From assembly GCF_002968015.1 (NCBI RefSeq), contig NZ_PUIP01000012.1:161762-225761 (forward strand): 64,000 nt of DNA, written 5' to 3'. Below are positions 7,923 to 16,461 of the stretch, one piece after another. This DNA comes from Massilia phosphatilytica (lineage in GTDB: Bacteria > Pseudomonadota > Gammaproteobacteria > Burkholderiales > Burkholderiaceae_D). The notes under the pieces are model-generated. The model saw nothing but the letters and a program-made list of their open reading frames with translations, searched no databases and was not told where the DNA came from. A program made the position numbers and the translations under genes. Each line of letters starts with the position of its first letter. The stretch's first letter is position 1.

Positions 7923-9743
7923 TTACATCATCTCGCTGATGATCCCGACGATCTCGTCGCCGTAGGACGTCAGCTTCTTCTCGCCGACGCCCGAGACGCC
8001 GCGCAACTGGTCGAGCGACACCGGCTTGACCTTGGCGATCTCGCGCAGGGTGGCGTCCTGGAACACGACGTACGCGGGCACGCCGTGCGCGCGTGCCGTT
8101 TCGACGCGCCACCAGCGCAGCTTGTCGAAGATCGCCTGTTCCGACTTCGACAGTTCGACTTCCTCGTAGCTGCCGCGCGGCGTCGACGTCCGCTTGGGTT
8201 TCACGGGCTTCTGGTACTGGCGCAGCTGCACTTTCTGCTCGCCCTTCAGCACGGCCCGCGCCGCTTCCGTCAGCTTCAATGAACTGAACGCGTCGTGGTC
8301 GACGGTGACGAGGCCGAGGGCGATCGTCTGGCGCACGATGGCGCGCCATTCCTGCTCGCCGCGCTCGGCGCCGACGCCGAACACGGTCAATTTGTCGTGG
8401 TGCCACTGGTTGATGCGCTCGGACGAGACGCCGCGCAGCACGTCGATCACGTGGCCGGCCGCGAAGCGCTGGTCGACGCGGTAGATGGCCGAGAGCAGCT
8501 TTTGCACGGGCACCGTCGCGTCGAACGACGTGGGCGGGATGAGGCACGTGTCGCAGTTGCCGCACGGGCCGGAGCGCTCGCCGAAGTATTCGAGCAGGCG
8601 CATGCGCCGGCAACTGAGCGTTTCGCACAGGCCCAGCATCGCGTCGAGTTTCGACGACAGCACGCGCTTGAAATTCTCGTCGGCCTCCGACTCGTCGATC
8701 ATTCGCCGCTGCAGCACGACGTCCTGCAGGCCATAGGCCATCCAGGCGTTGGACGGCAGGCCGTCGCGGCCCGCGCGGCCCGTTTCCTGGTAATAGCCTT
8801 CCAGGGATTTCGGCAGGTCGAGGTGGCAGACGAAGCGCACGTCCGGCTTGTCGATACCCATGCCGAACGCGATGGTCGCCACCATCACGATATTGTCTTC
8901 ACGCAGGAAGCGCGCCTGGTTGTTGGCCCGCAGCGAATACTCCATGCCCGCGTGATAGGGCAGGGCGCGGATGCCGTTCTCGTTCAGGAATTCCGCCGTC
9001 TCCTCGACCTTTTTTCTCGACAGGCAGTAGACGATGCCCGAGTCGCCCGGATGTTCCGCCGTGATGAAGTCGAGCAGCTGCTTGCGGCCGTTCGTCTTTT
9101 CGACGATGGAATAGCGGATGTTCGGGCGGTCGAACGACGACACGAATTGTCGCGCCTCTTCCAGCTGCAGGCGCTGGGCGATCTCCGCGCGCGTGAGCTG
9201 GTCGGCGGTCGCCGTCAGCGCGATGCGGGGCACGTGCGGGAAGCGCTCGTGCAGGATCGACAGGCGGATGTATTCGGGCCGGAAATCGTGGCCCCATTGC
9301 GACACGCAGTGCGCCTCGTCGATGGCGAACAGCGAGATGTGCGCGGACTCGAACAGTTCCAGGCAGCGCGGCGTCATCAGGCGCTCGGGCGCCACGTAGA
9401 CGAGGTCCAGCTCCCCGGTGCGCACCATGCGTTCGATGCGCAGGGTTTCTTCGAACGTCTGCGTCGAATTCAGGAACGCGGCACGCACGCCCACTTCGGC
9501 GAGCGCGTCGACCTGGTCCTGCATCAGCGCGATCAGCGGCGACACGACGACGCCGACGCCGTCGCGCAGCAGCGCGGGGATCTGGTAGCACAGCGACTTG
9601 CCGCCGCCGGTGGGCATCAGCACGAGCGCATCGCCGCCGGACGCCACGTGCTCCACGATGTCGGCCTGCTGCCCGCGGAAGGCCGGGTAGCCGAATACCG
9701 TCTGCAGGACCTGCAGCGCGCGTTGCTCGATGTCGCTCGTCAT
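7923..9743 (-). CDS. recQ: ATP-dependent DNA helicase RecQ
   Basis: A 606-residue superfamily 2 3'-5' helicase acting in recombination and replication fork repair. Visible are Walker A (MPTGGGKS), the DExH box in IDEAHCVSQWGHDF, motif VI (GRAGRDG), the RecQ-C-terminal zinc site (Cys residues in LSCRRMRL and GPCGNCDTC), a winged helix, and an HRDC domain over the last 75 residues. Length and order match bacterial RecQ. It starts 22 bases after the uppP stop and is probably co-transcribed with it. Confidence 0.96.
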   Translation of the reverse strand: MTSDIEQRALQVLQTVFGYPAFRGQQADIVEHVASGGDALVLMPTGGGKSLCYQIPALLRDGVGVVVSPLIALMQDQVDALAEVGVRAAFLNSTQTFEETLRIERMVRTGELDLVYVAPERLMTPRCLELFESAHISLFAIDEAHCVSQWGHDFRPEYIRLSILHERFPHVPRIALTATADQLTRAEIAQRLQLEEARQFVSSFDRPNIRYSIVEKTNGRKQLLDFITAEHPGDSGIVYCLSRKKVEETAEFLNENGIRALPYHAGMEYSLRANNQARFLREDNIVMVATIAFGMGIDKPDVRFVCHLDLPKSLEGYYQETGRAGRDGLPSNAWMAYGLQDVVLQRRMIDESEADENFKRVLSSKLDAMLGLCETLSCRRMRLLEYFGERSGPCGNCDTCLIPPTSFDATVPVQKLLSAIYRVDQRFAAGHVIDVLRGVSSERINQWHHDKLTVFGVGAERGEQEWRAIVRQTIALGLVTVDHDAFSSLKLTEAARAVLKGEQKVQLRQYQKPVKPKRTSTPRGSYEEVELSKSEQAIFDKLRWWRVETARAHGVPAYVVFQDATLREIAKVKPVSLDQLRGVSGVGEKKLTSYGDEIVGIISEMM

Positions 9744-9765
9744 GATGTTACTTGCTGCTCTCTCG

Positions 9766-10599
9766 TTATTCGGCCCAAACCACCCAGCCGAAATGGGCGG
9801 TAACCAGGATGACTACACCGAATACGATACGGTACCAGGCGAAGCCCGTGAAGTCGTGCGTGCTGATGAAGCGCAACAGCCAACGTACGCACAGGAAGGC
9901 CGACACGAACGCCGCCACGCCGCCGATCAGGAACAGCGGCAGGTCGGCCGCGTGCAGGTCGTGGCGCGCCTTGAAGACGGAATACACGGTCGCGGCCAGC
10001 AGGGTCGGGATCGCGAGGAAGAACGAAAACTCCGTCGCGGCCGTGCGCGACAGGCCGAACAGCATGCCGCCGATGATGGTGGCGCCCGAACGGCTCGTGC
10101 CCGGGATCAGCGCGAAGCACTGGGCGCAGCCGACCTTGAACGCGTCGACGATGGTCATGTCGTCCACGGTCTGGATGCGGTGCGCACCCGACAGCACCTT
10201 GTGGCGGCGCTCCGCCCACAGGATCACGAGCGCACCGACGATGAACGCGGCGGCCACGGGCACCGGCGTGAACAGATGCGCCTTGATCGCCTTGCTGAAC
10301 AGGAAGCCCAGCACGGCCGCCGGCAGGAACGCGACGACCAGGTTGATGACGAGCTTTTGCTGGCGCGGATCGGACGTCATGCCGGCCAGCACGGCGCCGA
10401 TGCGCGCACGGTATTCCCACATCACCGCCAGGATCGCACCGGCCTGGATCGCGATTTCAAACACTTGGGCAACTTCGCCCGTGAAATTGATCAGGCTACC
10501 GGCCAGGATCAGGTGTCCGGTGGACGAGATCGGCAGGAATTCGGTGAAGCCCTCGACGAGGCCCATGATGATCGCTTTCAGGGCGAGAATGATATCCAT
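9766..10599 (-). CDS. uppP: Undecaprenyl-diphosphatase
   Basis: A 277-residue polytopic membrane protein of the UppP/BacA family, which recycles undecaprenyl pyrophosphate to the monophosphate carrier for peptidoglycan and other envelope polymers and gives some bacitracin resistance. The two active-site signatures are present: EFLPISSTGH near residue 20 and PGTSRSGAT in the middle. About eight hydrophobic segments are seen. It is the first gene of a probable uppP-recQ unit. A divergent 243-base gap separates it from the acyltransferase gene; that gap is visibly A+T richer than its surroundings. Confidence 0.96.
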   Translation of the reverse strand: MDIILALKAIIMGLVEGFTEFLPISSTGHLILAGSLINFTGEVAQVFEIAIQAGAILAVMWEYRARIGAVLAGMTSDPRQQKLVINLVVAFLPAAVLGFLFSKAIKAHLFTPVPVAAAFIVGALVILWAERRHKVLSGAHRIQTVDDMTIVDAFKVGCAQCFALIPGTSRSGATIIGGMLFGLSRTAATEFSFFLAIPTLLAATVYSVFKARHDLHAADLPLFLIGGVAAFVSAFLCVRWLLRFISTHDFTGFAWYRIVFGVVILVTAHFGWVVWAE

Positions 10600-10842
10600 T
10601 GGTGTATGCGGTTCGGTAGGGTTGGAGATGCGTGCGCGGCAGGTGTTACGCGGGCCGCAAGCTTACCATGAGGAAGGGGGCTACCGTCGAGTTACCGTTT
10701 GGAAGTGGACGCGTTCGCGACGAGTTGCAAATGCCACACAAGCCACGTAATTTGCCGACGTTCATCATAATTTGTTGATTTGCTTGCATGCATATTGCAA
10801 CATGTACATCTTTGCTGAATTTCATGCAATGGCGCGTAAGTC

Positions 10843-12744
10843 ATGAGCCTTGCATCAAAAAAGATGTCAAATGTGAACAATGTAAAATATCGCCCGGATA
10901 TCGACGGGTTGCGGGCAATATCGGTCCTGGCGGTCATCGCGTACCATTTCAAGTTGACCCATGTATTTGGCTTTCCGATCGCAACGGGCGGTTACGTTGG
11001 CGTAGACATCTTTTTTGTCATCTCGGGATTCCTGATTTCGTCGATCATTACCAGCGACATCAAGGCCGGCACGTACAGCATGGCGGTTTTCTATGCGAAG
11101 CGGGTCAAGCGGATTTTTCCTGCACTGTTTGCCATGTACGCCGTATGCCTGATGGCGGCGGCGTATACGAGTATCGGTAAGGAAATTGCCGACATAAAAA
11201 ACTCAGTGCTGTCATCGGTATTTTTTATATCGAACGTATATTTCTCGACCAAGTCAGGCTATTTCGACGGGGATTTACAGGCCAATCCGCTCCTGCACAC
11301 CTGGTCACTTTCAGTGGAAGAGCAGTTCTATGTGGTCTTCCCGGTGGTCCTGTATTTGCTGCACCGGGTCAGTGCCGTCACGAAGACGCTCATCATCACC
11401 GTGATCTTCGTTGCCGGACTGGCGTGCTCGCAATATCTGGTGGAATCAAGCCCCGATACCGCGTATTACAGCGTGCTCGCACGATCGTGGGAACTGTTTC
11501 TCGGGGCCGGGATATCGTTCCTACGGCATATCCGGTTACGCCAGGCTTTTTCGGAAATATTGACGGCGGCCGGCTTGTGCCTGATCTTCCTGGCGCTGGT
11601 ATGGTTCGATAAGGCGACGGTATTTCCCGGCGCGGCAGCCCTTATCCCGTGTCTTGGCGCGGCGGCGATCATTATCGGCGGCAACCAGGCAACGCTGACG
11701 ACGCGCCTGTTGAGCGCGGCGCCGCTACGTTTCACGGGGGTGATCTCTTATTCGCTTTACCTGTGGCACTGGCCGGTGTTCGTGTTCTTCAGTCTGTATT
11801 ACACCACCGGGACGAACTCCGCCATCGCTCTGTTCGTCGTCACCTATGTGGCGGCAATCCTGTCCTGGAAATATATCGAAACGCCGTTCCGGGGGCATGT
11901 CACGCCCGCTACCACGCGCAATACCCTGTATGCCGGCGGCCTGGCGATGGGCGCCGCCACCGTCTGTTCCTTCGCTGCCGTGGGGGCGAACCATCTGATC
12001 CGGCCTCCTTCCGAGCAGGTCGAGGCGATCCAGGGCTTCGTCGCGCATTACAACGCCGGGACGATCATGAGGGAGGGCACGTGCTTCCTCACGAGTAAAG
12101 CGAAGAGCGTGAATGATTATCAGCCGGAAGTCTGCCTGCGCGAAACCCCGGACAAGCCGACGCTGCTGGTGATGGGAGACAGTCACTCGGCACAGTATTG
12201 GCAGGCATTCGCGGATACGTTCCCGGACATGAACGTGCTCCAGGCGTCCGCGTCGGGTTGCTATCCCGTGTACGGCACGAAAGGGGAATCCCGATGCGTC
12301 GAATTATGGAAGTACATGACCTCGACTTACCTGCCGTCGCACAAGGTCGACGCCATCGTGCTGATCGCCCGCTGGTCGAAAGACTCGATATCTCCAGCCA
12401 TCGAGACCGCAGGCAAATTGAAGGCCTACGCGAAGCATGTGTACATCATCGGCCCGAATGTCGAGTACAACGTTCCGCTGCCAAAACTGCTCATGGAAAG
12501 TCCTTACCAGCACGCGCATTTTCTTGCCGATCATTTGAACGGCGATGTCGAGCAAATCGACGCCGAATTCCTCCTGCGTCCTCTTGGCGAGGGGATCTCG
12601 TACATTTCGTATTTCAAGGCGATGTGCAATGGGACTTGCCCTTTGCGCACCACCTCCGGCGAACCGACCTTGTTCGATGATAACCACCTGACCCGGTCCG
12701 CGGCACGGGAATTCCTCGACAAATCCCGGCAGTCCTTTTTGTAA
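10843..12744 (+). CDS. OafA-like acyltransferase (acyltransferase-3 plus SGNH domain)
   Basis: A 633-residue protein that probably O-acetylates a surface polysaccharide or lipopolysaccharide. The N-terminal half has about ten membrane helices and the family motifs (DGLRAISVLAVIAYHF, VDIFFVISGFLI, HTWSLSVEEQFY). The C-terminal periplasmic SGNH domain carries the nucleophile box GDSHS (about residue 446) and the Asp/His pair in DDNHL near the end. An alternative start is the ATG at 10864. Base composition and codon use are clearly less G+C-biased than in the flanking genes, hinting at horizontal acquisition. It stands alone, without a polysaccharide cluster around it, so the target polymer is unknown. 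Confidence 0.92.
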   Translation: MSLASKKMSNVNNVKYRPDIDGLRAISVLAVIAYHFKLTHVFGFPIATGGYVGVDIFFVISGFLISSIITSDIKAGTYSMAVFYAKRVKRIFPALFAMYAVCLMAAAYTSIGKEIADIKNSVLSSVFFISNVYFSTKSGYFDGDLQANPLLHTWSLSVEEQFYVVFPVVLYLLHRVSAVTKTLIITVIFVAGLACSQYLVESSPDTAYYSVLARSWELFLGAGISFLRHIRLRQAFSEILTAAGLCLIFLALVWFDKATVFPGAAALIPCLGAAAIIIGGNQATLTTRLLSAAPLRFTGVISYSLYLWHWPVFVFFSLYYTTGTNSAIALFVVTYVAAILSWKYIETPFRGHVTPATTRNTLYAGGLAMGAATVCSFAAVGANHLIRPPSEQVEAIQGFVAHYNAGTIMREGTCFLTSKAKSVNDYQPEVCLRETPDKPTLLVMGDSHSAQYWQAFADTFPDMNVLQASASGCYPVYGTKGESRCVELWKYMTSTYLPSHKVDAIVLIARWSKDSISPAIETAGKLKAYAKHVYIIGPNVEYNVPLPKLLMESPYQHAHFLADHLNGDVEQIDAEFLLRPLGEGISYISYFKAMCNGTCPLRTTSGEPTLFDDNHLTRSAAREFLDKSRQSFL

Positions 12745-12753
12745 GGATGACGT

Positions 12754-12779
12754 GCCGCGGCGTCTCAGGGCGCCGTGGC
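12754..12779. terminator. Hairpin between convergent genes
   Basis: GCCGCGGCG (12754-12762) and CGCCGTGGC (12771-12779) pair with one mismatch or wobble around an eight-base loop. It follows the acyltransferase stop and overlaps the last codons of the opposing gene. No T-run is seen, so terminator function is tentative. Confidence 0.3.
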
Positions 12780-13052
12780 CCGTTCCAGGTCGCCGATCCA
12801 CCGCAATGCGTGCTCGCGACTGGCGCCGCACATGTCGGCATGCGGCTGCAGCGAGCCGCAGACCTGCGGACGGTCCGGTTGGCCGAAGATCCGGCAGCGC
12901 ATGGCATCGTCGAGTTGAATGCATTTTTCACCCGCGCGCTTACCGCCAGGCATGCCGGGGATGGGACTCGAGATCGACGGCGCGATGCAGCAGGCGCCGC
13001 AGCCGGGGCGGCAGAAGGCGGGGGCAGAAACAGGGGAAGACGGGACGCTCAT
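12765..13052 (-). CDS. YkgJ-family cysteine cluster protein
   Basis: A 95-residue protein of the YkgJ/UPF0153 family, predicted to bind zinc or an iron-sulfur cluster. The diagnostic cysteine pattern is present: CRPGCGACC near the start, EKCIQLDD, RCRIFG and the closing PQVCGSL. The frame opens seven codons earlier with TTG at 13073, but neither start has a strong ribosome site; I prefer the ATG at 13052. The biochemical role of the family is unknown. It is convergent with the acyltransferase and divergent from the TetR gene. Confidence 0.82.
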   Translation of the reverse strand: MSVPSSPVSAPAFCRPGCGACCIAPSISSPIPGMPGGKRAGEKCIQLDDAMRCRIFGQPDRPQVCGSLQPHADMCGASREHALRWIGDLERATAP

Positions 13053-13083
13053 GTAAAGACCGGAGACGGGCAAGCTGCCAGTA

Positions 13084-13108
13084 TACTACCGCTAAGTACT
13101 ACCGCTAA
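13084..13108. repeat. Tandem direct repeat in the TetR upstream region
   Basis: TACTACCGCTAA occurs at 13084-13095 and again at 13097-13108, a 13-base period. It lies between the divergent YkgJ-like and TetR genes, just upstream of a TetR-type inverted repeat. It may be a regulator binding site or a small replication-slippage duplication. Confidence 0.5.
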
Positions 13109-13151
13109 TGGCCGCCGTTCTTGACTGGCCAAATCCCCAGGTCTATATTTG

Positions 13152-13167
13152 CTGACTCAACAGTTAG
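13152..13167. promoter_or_regulatory. Probable TetR autoregulatory operator
   Basis: CTGACT-CAAC-AGTTAG is a six-base inverted repeat with one mismatch, ending 15 bases before the TetR start codon. Short dyads of this kind are usual operators of TetR family repressors, which commonly control themselves. Confidence 0.45.
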
Positions 13168-13182
13168 TTGTCGGACAGAAGC

Positions 13183-13833
13183 ATGCCATGCCCTTTTGAC
13201 ACCAAGCCGCGCTGGGAGCGCCGTAAGGACGCGCGGCCACAGGAGTTGCTGGAGGCAGCCATCGACCTGTTCGTCGAGCGTGGCTACGCCGCCACACGCC
13301 TGGAAGACGTCGCGCGCCGCGCGGGCGTGTCGAAGGGCACCTTGTACCTGTATTACGAAAACAAGGAAGAATTGTTCAAGGCCGTCGTGCGCAGCAATAT
13401 CGTGCCCGTGATCGGCGAGGCGGAAGCGTCCGTCGCCGAGTTCGACGGCCATAGCGCCGACCTGCTGCGCCAGCTGATCCACTCCTGGTGGCAGCGGCTG
13501 GGCGCGACCAAGGCGTCCGGCATCATCAAGCTCGTCATGGCCGAAGCCGACAATTTCCCGGAACTGGCCCGCTTTTACCAGGATGAGGTCATCACCCGCG
13601 GCACCAGGGCCATGGCGTCGATGCTCGAGCGCGGCATCGCGCGGGGAGAGTTCCGCGCCATCGACATCAATACGATGACCCAGGTGCTCGTCGCCCCGAT
13701 GCTCACCCTGATCATCTGGAAGCATTCGGTCGGCCCGTGCCCGCGCGCGGAACTGGAACCGCTGGCCTTCCTCGACACGTTCCTCGACATGGCGCTGCAT
13801 GGCCTGCTGCCGCCCGCAGCCCCTGCCGTTTGA
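13183..13833 (+). CDS. TetR family transcriptional regulator
   Basis: A 216-residue repressor. The N-terminal helix-turn-helix reads AAIDLFVERGYAATRLEDVARRAGVSKGTLYLYYENKE across residues 25-62, a textbook TetR domain. The C-terminal ligand domain is of the type common in regulators of RND efflux systems. A TTG start at 13168 is in frame but sits inside the operator-like dyad, so the ATG at 13183 is preferred. It precedes a pcm-like gene, a rhodanese gene and tolC on the same strand, so control of outer-membrane efflux is a reasonable guess; the inducer is unknown. Confidence 0.9.
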   Translation: MPCPFDTKPRWERRKDARPQELLEAAIDLFVERGYAATRLEDVARRAGVSKGTLYLYYENKEELFKAVVRSNIVPVIGEAEASVAEFDGHSADLLRQLIHSWWQRLGATKASGIIKLVMAEADNFPELARFYQDEVITRGTRAMASMLERGIARGEFRAIDINTMTQVLVAPMLTLIIWKHSVGPCPRAELEPLAFLDTFLDMALHGLLPPAAPAV

Positions 13834-13954
13834 GCTGTTTTCCTACGTCAAGACGCCGATTTCCGGGGTTCATGCCCCGGAAACTGCAGACTGTCGCAAT
13901 TTCCCCTGGCACTCAGCCCCATGTCGTTAAGATATGTTTGCTGAAGCCGTTCAA

Positions 13955-13967
13955 CGATAAAATATCG
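13955..13967. promoter_or_regulatory. Palindrome and possible -10 upstream of the pcm-like gene
   Basis: CGATA-AAA-TATCG is a perfect dyad 27 bases before the start codon and includes TAAAAT, a fair -10 element. It probably marks the promoter of the pcm-rhodanese-tolC unit, with the dyad possibly an operator. No good -35 was found. Confidence 0.35.
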
Positions 13968-13994
13968 GATTATTTATTTCCACCGAGTCTAAAG

Positions 13995-14648
13995 ATGAAT
14001 ATCGAACAAGCCCGCTTCAACATGATCGAACAGCAGATCCGTCCGTGGAACGTGCTGGACCAGGATGTGCTCGACCTGCTGCACGTCGTCAAGCGCGAAC
14101 AGTTCGTGCCGGCGGCGTACCAGAACCTGGCATTCGCCGACGTCGAGATCCCGCTGCCGGGCGGTGACGTCATGCTGGCGCCGAAGTTCGAAGCGCGCAT
14201 CCTGCAGGAAACCGGTGTGAAGAAGCACGAGACCGTGCTGGAAATCGGTACGGGTTCGGGCTACATGGCAGCCCTGCTGGCGCACCGCGCGGCCAAGGTG
14301 ACCACCGTGGAAATCAATCCGGAAACGGCGGAACTGGCCAGGAAGAACCTGGCCAATGCCGGCGTCCACAACGTGACCGTGGAAACGGGCAATGGCGCCC
14401 AGGGCTGGGAGAAGGGGGCACCGTACGACGTGATCGTGATCTCGGGCGCGCTCGAAGTGCTGCCGGAAGCCATCCTGAAGCAGGTGAAGGTGGGTGGCCG
14501 CATCGCCGCCATCGTCGGCCAGGCACCGGTGATGGAAGCATCGATCATCACCCGCACGGGTGAAAACGCGTACAGCACGGTCAAGGTGTTCGAGACCAAC
14601 GTGCGCTACCTGACTGGCGCCCCGGTGCCGTCGCACTTCCAGTTCTAA
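13995..14648 (+). CDS. Protein-L-isoaspartate O-methyltransferase family protein
   Basis: A 217-residue class I SAM methyltransferase. The SAM motif VLEIGTGSGYMAALLA and the PCMT-type order of motifs are clear, and the start MNIEQARFNMIEQQIRPW is typical of the proteobacterial branch found next to tolC. It would methylate isoaspartyl residues in damaged proteins. This branch differs from classical Pcm in the segment before the SAM motif (PLPGGDVMLAPKFEA in place of the usual substrate loop), so true isoaspartate activity is unproven. The ATG at 13995 gives family length; the longer open frame is not coding. The rhodanese gene follows after 13 bases. Confidence 0.85.
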   Translation: MNIEQARFNMIEQQIRPWNVLDQDVLDLLHVVKREQFVPAAYQNLAFADVEIPLPGGDVMLAPKFEARILQETGVKKHETVLEIGTGSGYMAALLAHRAAKVTTVEINPETAELARKNLANAGVHNVTVETGNGAQGWEKGAPYDVIVISGALEVLPEAILKQVKVGGRIAAIVGQAPVMEASIITRTGENAYSTVKVFETNVRYLTGAPVPSHFQF

Positions 14649-14661
14649 GGCGGGCACAAGA

Positions 14662-14985
14662 ATGCAGCACATTACCGCCCCCGAGTTGGCCACCTGGCTG
14701 GCCGACCCGTCGCGTCCGAAGCCGCTGCTGCTCGACGTCCGCGAAAACTGGGAATTCGAGACCTGCCACATCGAGGGCTCGACCCAGATTCCAATGAACC
14801 TGATTCCGATCCGCGTGAGCGAACTGGACGACGGCCAGGACATCGTCTGCGTGTGCCACCACGGCGCACGCAGCATGCAGGTGGCCGCCTTCCTGGAACG
14901 CAACGGATTCAGCAACATCACCAACCTGACAGGCGGAATACACGCCTGGGCCGTGCAGGTCGACCCTTCGATGCCGAAGTATTGA
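14662..14985 (+). CDS. Rhodanese-like domain protein
   Basis: A 107-residue single-domain rhodanese (sulfurtransferase fold). The active-site loop CHHGARS carries the catalytic Cys, followed by the usual helix MQVAAFLERNGF and the motif NLTGGIHAW. It sits between the pcm-like gene and tolC, 13 bases after the former and 41 before the latter, probably in one transcript. The sulfur donor and acceptor are unknown. Confidence 0.92.
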   Translation: MQHITAPELATWLADPSRPKPLLLDVRENWEFETCHIEGSTQIPMNLIPIRVSELDDGQDIVCVCHHGARSMQVAAFLERNGFSNITNLTGGIHAWAVQVDPSMPKY

Positions 14986-15026
14986 CGCTGCGTCCTTAAC
15001 TATTGATGACTCCGACGGAGAAAGTA

Positions 15027-16346
15027 ATGCAGAAGCCCCTCATCGCCGTACTGTTGGCCAGCGCGTTTTCGCTCAATGCCCAGGCGGCCGATCTGATCCA
15101 GGTGTACCAGCAGGCATTGGCGAACGACGCCACGTATGCCAGCGCCCGCGCATCCGCCGCGGCGGGGCGCGAACGTATCACCCAGGGGCGTTCCGGCTTG
15201 CTGCCGACCGTCGGCATCAATGGCGACATTACGAAGAACAACACGGACATCACGCCGTGGAACAACGTACCGACCCCTGGCAGCAACCTGCGCACCAACG
15301 AAATCCAGGTGACCCTGCAGCAGCCGCTGTTCCACTGGGACCGCTGGGAAACCTACCAGCAGAGCAAGCTGGCGCAGGCCATTTCCGAAGCACAGTTTGC
15401 CCAGGCCCAGCAGGACCTGATCACGCGCGTCGCGCAAGCGTATTTCGACGTGCTGGCCGCCCAGGACACGCTGGAATCCACGCGCGCGCAAAAGGTCGCC
15501 GTGACGGAGCAGCTGGCGTCCGCCAAGCGCAACTTCGAAGTCGGCACGCAGACCATCACCGACACCCATGAAGCCCAGGCCGCGTACGACCTCGTGGTGT
15601 CGCAGGAAATTGCTGCCGTCAACGATCTGGAAACCAAGAAGACGGCACTGCAAGCCATCATCGGCACGGCGCCGGCCACGCTGGCCACCTTGCGCACGGG
15701 CGTGTCCCTGACGGCGCCGCAGCCGATCAACGTCGACCAGTGGGTGTCCGCCGCCGAGAACCAGAACTACGCCGTGACCGTGGCCCAGCTGCAATTGGAA
15801 TCGGCCAAGCGCGACATCTCGAAGAACCGCGCCGGCCACTATCCGACCGTGGACCTCGTCGCATCGTCGCTGCACCGCGACGTCAATGGCCAGTCGACCC
15901 AGTCCGGCAAGACCAACAGCAACTCGATCGGCATCCAGTACAGCATCCCCATCTTCAGCGGCTTTGCCGTGACGAGCAAGGTGCGCGAATCGATCGCGCT
16001 GGAAGACAAGGCCCGCAACGACCTGGAAGCGAACCGCCGCAACGCCGCGCTGGTGGCGCGCCAATCCTTCCTCGGCGTGAACAGCGGCCTCGCGCAAGTG
16101 AAGGCGCTGGAAGCGGCCGAAGTGTCGAGCAATTCCGCGCTGGAATCGAACAAGCTCGGTTACCAGGTCGGCGTGCGCATCAACATCGACGTGCTGAATG
16201 CCCAGCGCCAGCTGTACCAGACCCGCACCGACCTGGCCCGCGCGCGCTACAACACGATCCTGGCCGGCCTGAAGCTGAAGGCCGCGGCAGGTTCGCTGCG
16301 CGAGGAAGATCTGCAGCCGATCAACGCGCTGCTGCAGCAGCCTTGA
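15027..16346 (+). CDS. tolC: TolC family outer membrane efflux channel
   Basis: A 439-residue outer membrane protein with a 20-residue signal peptide (MQKPLIAVLLASAFSLNAQA). The two internal repeats of the OEP fold are visible: the first around ADLIQVYQQALANDATYASARA and the second around LESAKRDISKNRAGHYPTVDLVAS. Conserved pieces such as LFHWDRW and the C-terminal VLNAQRQLYQTRTDLARARYNTILAGLKLKAAAG match TolC. It forms the trimeric exit duct for RND, MFS and type I exporters; no pump gene is adjacent. The start at 15027 has GGAG upstream; an in-frame ATG at 15003 has none. A strong terminator follows. Confidence 0.95.
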   Translation: MQKPLIAVLLASAFSLNAQAADLIQVYQQALANDATYASARASAAAGRERITQGRSGLLPTVGINGDITKNNTDITPWNNVPTPGSNLRTNEIQVTLQQPLFHWDRWETYQQSKLAQAISEAQFAQAQQDLITRVAQAYFDVLAAQDTLESTRAQKVAVTEQLASAKRNFEVGTQTITDTHEAQAAYDLVVSQEIAAVNDLETKKTALQAIIGTAPATLATLRTGVSLTAPQPINVDQWVSAAENQNYAVTVAQLQLESAKRDISKNRAGHYPTVDLVASSLHRDVNGQSTQSGKTNSNSIGIQYSIPIFSGFAVTSKVRESIALEDKARNDLEANRRNAALVARQSFLGVNSGLAQVKALEAAEVSSNSALESNKLGYQVGVRINIDVLNAQRQLYQTRTDLARARYNTILAGLKLKAAAGSLREEDLQPINALLQQP

Positions 16347-16351
16347 ACACC

Positions 16352-16364
16352 GGGGTCAGACCCC
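16352..16364. repeat. GGGGTCAGACCCC palindrome after tolC
   Basis: GGGGT-CAG-ACCCC begins five bases after the tolC stop codon. The same short palindrome is, from memory, a recurrent intergenic motif in Oxalobacteraceae genomes. Only this intergenic copy was seen here. It is immediately followed by the tolC terminator. Confidence 0.5.
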
Positions 16365-16375
16365 AGTTTTAGGCA

Positions 16376-16398
16376 ACGGCGCTCAGGCGCCGTTTTTT
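16376..16398 (+). terminator. Intrinsic terminator of tolC
   Basis: ACGGCGC (16376-16382) and GCGCCGT (16387-16393) form a seven-base stem with a TCAG loop, followed by six T residues from 16393. It closes the TetR-pcm-rhodanese-tolC strand. Confidence 0.85.
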
Positions 16399-16461
16399 AT
16401 TGCTCTAAAAAATCGCGCTTGAGACGCCCCAAGCTCAATGCGCCGCCGGCCTTTACGCGCC

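Noticed and set aside
13737..13994. In-frame N-terminal extension of the pcm-like gene
   Set aside because: It overlaps the end of the TetR gene, has Arg/Pro-rich low-complexity sequence, and the family start is MNIEQARFNM at 13995.
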